Positions 5,627 through 7,683 of a DNA stretch of 7,683 bases are shown in pieces; position 1 is the first letter of the stretch, and every line of letters begins with the position of its first letter. The position numbers and the translations under genes are program-made. The DNA lies in the NCBI GenBank assembly GCA_036505275.1, contig DASXTS010000348.1, forward strand, positions 1 through 7,683, given 5' to 3'. The notes under the pieces are model-generated. The model saw nothing but the letters and a program-made list of their open reading frames with translations. It did no database searches and was not told the origin of the DNA. Origin of the DNA: DASXTS01 sp036505275 (lineage in GTDB: Bacteria > Actinomycetota > Actinomycetes > Mycobacteriales > Pseudonocardiaceae).

Positions 5627-6622
5627 TCAGGTGAGGAAGAAGGAGGCCGCGACGGCGAGCAGGGCGAGCACGAAGGAACCGGCCAGCAGCTCGGGAACGC
5701 GGAACAGCCGCAGCTTCGCCAGGAACACCTCACCGGCCGCCAACCCGACCCCCAGCAGCAGCACCTTGCCGGCGAACGCGAGCACGGCGGGCACCAACGC
5801 CAGCAGGCCGGCCCCGAATGCAGCGCCAGATGCGGCGCCGGATGCGGCGCCGGATGCAGCGCCAGATGCTATGCCCCACGGTGCGAACAGCGTGGCCAGC
5901 AGGCCGAGGAACACGGTCAGCCGCATGGCCGAGGCCAGTTCCACCATGGCCAGCTCCGGCCCGGCGTACTCCAGCACCATGGCCTCGTGGACCATGGTGA
6001 GCTCGAGGTGGGTGGCCGGGTTGTCCACCGGCAGCCGCCCGGTCTCGGCCACGATCGCGACCAGCAGCGCCACCGCAGCGAGCAGGCTCACCGGGGAGAT
6101 CACCCGGCCAGGGTCGCGCAGCGTCGAGGTCACGATCGCGCTCAGGTTGGTCGAGCCGACCCGGACGGACAGCGCGAAGATCGCCACCAGCAGGGTCGGC
6201 TCCACCAGTGCGATGATCGTCACCTCGCGGCTCGCGCCCATGCCGCCGAACGCCGTGCCGGTGTCCAGCCCGGCCAGCGCGAGCGCGACCGTGCCCAGGG
6301 TGAGCAGGGCCACCACGGCGACCAGGTCGGCGACCTGGTCGAGCGGCGAGTCGGTGGTGAGGAACGGCACCACGGCGGCGACCACCAGCGTGGTCGCGAG
6401 CAGCAGCACGGGCGCGGCGCGGAACACCTCGCTGGTCCCGTGCGGCGTGATCGGCTCCTTGCCGGCCAGCTTGCGCAGATCACGCCACGGCTGGCCCACG
6501 CCGGCGCCGGCCCGTCCCTCCAGCCGGGCCCGCACCTGGCGCATCACCCCGATCAGCAATGGCGCGCCGACCACCACCATCGCGACCTGCAACGCCGCGC
6601 CCAGCACCCCGGCCGCGGTCAC
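5627..6622 (-). CDS. hyfC: HyfC/HycD-like NuoH-type membrane connector subunit
   Basis: 331 residues from the GTG at 6622-6620, which overlaps the hyfB stop (GTGA). It is the NuoH-family subunit that anchors the peripheral arm to the membrane and carries the channel between the redox site and the pump subunits. It has about 8 hydrophobic segments. Two family signatures are clear: QPWRDLRKLAGKEPITPHG (44-62) on the first cytoplasmic loop, and AETGRLPVDNPATHLELT (192-209) followed by MVHEAMVLEY (210-219). The acidic residues Glu193, Asp200, Glu207 and Glu213 match the charged loop that faces the large subunit in HycD and NuoH. Residues 253-268 are four copies of Ser-Gly-Ala-Ala, encoded by a 12-bp tandem repeat, an unusual insertion just before a membrane segment. 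M. tuberculosis HycD (Rv0084, a little over 300 residues as I recall) is the likely counterpart. Confidence 0.93.
   Translation of the reverse strand: MTAAGVLGAALQVAMVVVGAPLLIGVMRQVRARLEGRAGAGVGQPWRDLRKLAGKEPITPHGTSEVFRAAPVLLLATTLVVAAVVPFLTTDSPLDQVADLVAVVALLTLGTVALALAGLDTGTAFGGMGASREVTIIALVEPTLLVAIFALSVRVGSTNLSAIVTSTLRDPGRVISPVSLLAAVALLVAIVAETGRLPVDNPATHLELTMVHEAMVLEYAGPELAMVELASAMRLTVFLGLLATLFAPWGIASGAASGAASGAASGAAFGAGLLALVPAVLAFAGKVLLLGVGLAAGEVFLAKLRLFRVPELLAGSFVLALLAVAASFFLT
5820..5867. repeat. 12-bp tandem repeat inside hyfC (four units, A-B-B-A)
   Basis: Units GCAGCGCCAGAT (5820-5831), GCGGCGCCGGAT (5832-5843 and 5844-5855) and GCAGCGCCAGAT (5856-5867) are contiguous. Units 1 and 4 are identical, as are 2 and 3. 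On the minus strand each encodes Ser-Gly-Ala-Ala (residues 253-268 of HyfC), and all differences between units are silent. The frame is preserved by the 12-bp period. Confidence 0.85.
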
Positions 6623-7683
6623 CGGCTCACCGCCAGGACGATCAGCAGAGCGGTCACGCTGTAGAAGCCATAGCCGAGATAGCGGTGCACGCTGCCGGTC
6701 GCCAGCCGCCGCCCGGCCTCACCCCACCACCGGGCGGCCGCCAGCACCGGCTGGTACAGCCGCCGCTCGACCCGGTCGGGGACGCGGCGCCGGAACTCGA
6801 CGGCCTCCACCAGGTAGCGCGACTCGCGGTGATGGGTCACGTCGACGTCCAGCTCCGGCTGCAGCACGTCGTCGAACACCCGCTGCAGCGGCTCGGCGAA
6901 CGACGTCGCGGTGTACTCCATGCGCGCAGTAAGCGGCCCGGCGCCGCAGTCCCACAGCGGCGCCACCCGCCTGGCGTGCCGGTGGGCCAGCAGCCTCAGC
7001 GCGGCCACCACACCGACCACCGCCGCGAGCAGCGCGGTGGCCAGCAGCAGCGGTGACATCGAACCCGCCACCCCGACCAGCCGCAGCGACACCGCGCCGC
7101 CCGTCACGGGGTCGGCCGAGCCGGCGCCGGCGGCGGCCACCGCTCGGCCGACCGACGGCAACACCACCCCGGGGAACAGCGCCAGCGCGACGCACGCCGC
7201 GGCGGCGGCGCCCATGCCGGCCAGCATGGTCGCCGGGCTCTCCCGCGCCTGCGCCGCCGCGGCGCTCCGCGGCTTGGCCAGGAACCCGACGCCGAACGCC
7301 TTGACGAACGTGGCCACCGCCAGCCCCGCGGTCAGCGCGACCGCGGCGACCGCGACCGGCATGGTCAACGCGGTGGCCAACCCGGATGCCGGCAGCCCGT
7401 GCACCAGGCTCTGCACCAGCAGCCACTCGCTGACGAAGGCCGTGCCGGGAGGCAGCGCGGACGCTGCCAGCGCGCCGAGGCTGAACAGCGCCGTGGTCGC
7501 CGGCATGCCGGACCGCAGCCCGCCCAGCTCGTCCAGGTCGCGGCTGCCGGTCGCCCGCAGCACCGACCCCGCAGTGAGGAACAGCAGCGACTTGAACGCG
7601 GCGTGGTTGACCACGTGCAGCAGCGCGGCGGCCAGCGCCAAGCCGGCCAGCACGTCATTGCCGGTGGAGGCGAACGTGCCGGC
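6619..7683 (-). CDS. hyfB: HyfB-like antiporter-type (NuoL-like) membrane subunit, C-terminal part
   Basis: 354 codons plus stop are present. The N-terminal part, probably about 250-300 residues, lies beyond the right edge. Numbering from the window edge, LLHVVNHAAFKSLLFLTAG (21-39) is the late NuoL/M transporter helix with a buried His and Lys31. FVSEWLL (83-89) carries a conserved Glu. TFVKAFGVGFLAKPR (125-139) is the conserved Lys region. The HyfB-specific tail begins at LWDCGAGPLTARMEYTATSF (243-262) and continues through a basic cytoplasmic stretch to a last membrane helix, YLGYGFYSVTALLIVLAV (335-352). No long lateral NuoL helix is apparent; the tail is the shorter form seen in hydrogenase-4/formate hydrogenlyase subunits. 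The protein should form one of the ion-pumping modules. Its stop overlaps the hyfC start. M. tuberculosis Rv0083 is the probable counterpart. Confidence 0.92.
   Translation of the reverse strand, partial: AGTFASTGNDVLAGLALAAALLHVVNHAAFKSLLFLTAGSVLRATGSRDLDELGGLRSGMPATTALFSLGALAASALPPGTAFVSEWLLVQSLVHGLPASGLATALTMPVAVAAVALTAGLAVATFVKAFGVGFLAKPRSAAAAQARESPATMLAGMGAAAAACVALALFPGVVLPSVGRAVAAAGAGSADPVTGGAVSLRLVGVAGSMSPLLLATALLAAVVGVVAALRLLAHRHARRVAPLWDCGAGPLTARMEYTATSFAEPLQRVFDDVLQPELDVDVTHHRESRYLVEAVEFRRRVPDRVERRLYQPVLAAARWWGEAGRRLATGSVHRYLGYGFYSVTALLIVLAVSR

Noticed and set aside
5620..5733. N-terminal extension of hyfE to the ATG at 5733
   Set aside because: It overlaps the hyfC C-terminus, and the added peptide is Cys/Ser/Pro-rich shadow sequence unlike any HyfE.
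5631..6932. 433-codon plus-strand frame opposite hyfC and hyfB
   Set aside because: It is antisense to two clear membrane proteins, and its Ser/Thr/Arg/Ala-rich composition is what the reverse complement of Ala/Leu/Val-rich GC-biased codons produces.
1875..7683. Active formate hydrogenlyase / NiFe hydrogenase 4
   Set aside because: The NiFe ligands are absent from HyfG, and no formate dehydrogenase, FeS subunit or maturation gene is visible in the window.
373..7683. Functional link between gnd (NADPH supply) and the Hyf-like complex
   Set aside because: The genes are convergent with separate control regions. Adjacency alone does not support a shared pathway.

Overview
The window is about 7.7 kb of very GC-rich DNA. 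Strong G/C preference at third codon positions leaves long open frames on every strand. The gene content and codon style point to an actinomycete (high-GC Gram-positive), but the genus cannot be fixed from the sequence alone. No RNA gene, insertion sequence or CRISPR array was seen.

Layout from left to right. (1) Positions 1-92, minus strand: the first 30 codons of a small DUF4242 / SCO4226-type nickel-binding protein. (2) Positions 93-372: a divergent, gene-free regulatory region. It holds an 11-bp direct repeat, a heptad repeat, a near-palindrome, a possible promoter and a structured leader. (3) Positions 373-1848, plus strand: a complete NADP-type 6-phosphogluconate dehydrogenase (gnd) with a near-perfect Shine-Dalgarno. 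(4) A 26-bp convergent gap. (5) Positions 1875-7683, minus strand: five tightly coupled genes of a hydrogenase-4 / formate-hydrogenlyase-like membrane complex. In transcription order they are hyfB (5' end outside the window), hyfC, hyfE, hyfF and hyfG. Three of the four junctions overlap stop and start codons, and the fourth gap is only about 7 nt, so this is one translationally coupled operon whose promoter lies beyond the right edge.

How the operon should work: HyfB and HyfF are NuoL/M/N-type antiporter-like subunits, HyfC is the NuoH-like connector, HyfE is the NuoK-like small subunit, and HyfG is a fused NuoC/NuoD-like (hydrogenase large subunit-like) peripheral protein. Together they form the skeleton of a complex I-related, ion-translocating machine. 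The main finding is that HyfG has none of the four cysteines that hold the NiFe site: the L1 pair is Ser/Thr and the L2 pair is Ser/Gly. It also lacks the NuoD quinone-site tyrosine. The complex is therefore unlikely to be a hydrogenase or a formate hydrogenlyase. It fits the poorly characterised 'energy-converting hydrogenase-related' (Ehr) group, and the gene order matches what I recall of Mycobacterium tuberculosis Rv0083-Rv0087. Its electron donor and acceptor are unknown, and the expected iron-sulfur subunits (NuoB- and NuoI-like) are not in this window.

The gnd and DUF4242 genes look like ordinary neighbours, with no demonstrable link to the complex. Two in-frame tandem repeats, a 15-bp unit in hyfF and a 12-bp unit in hyfC, encode Gly/Ala-rich membrane stretches and may vary in copy number between strains.
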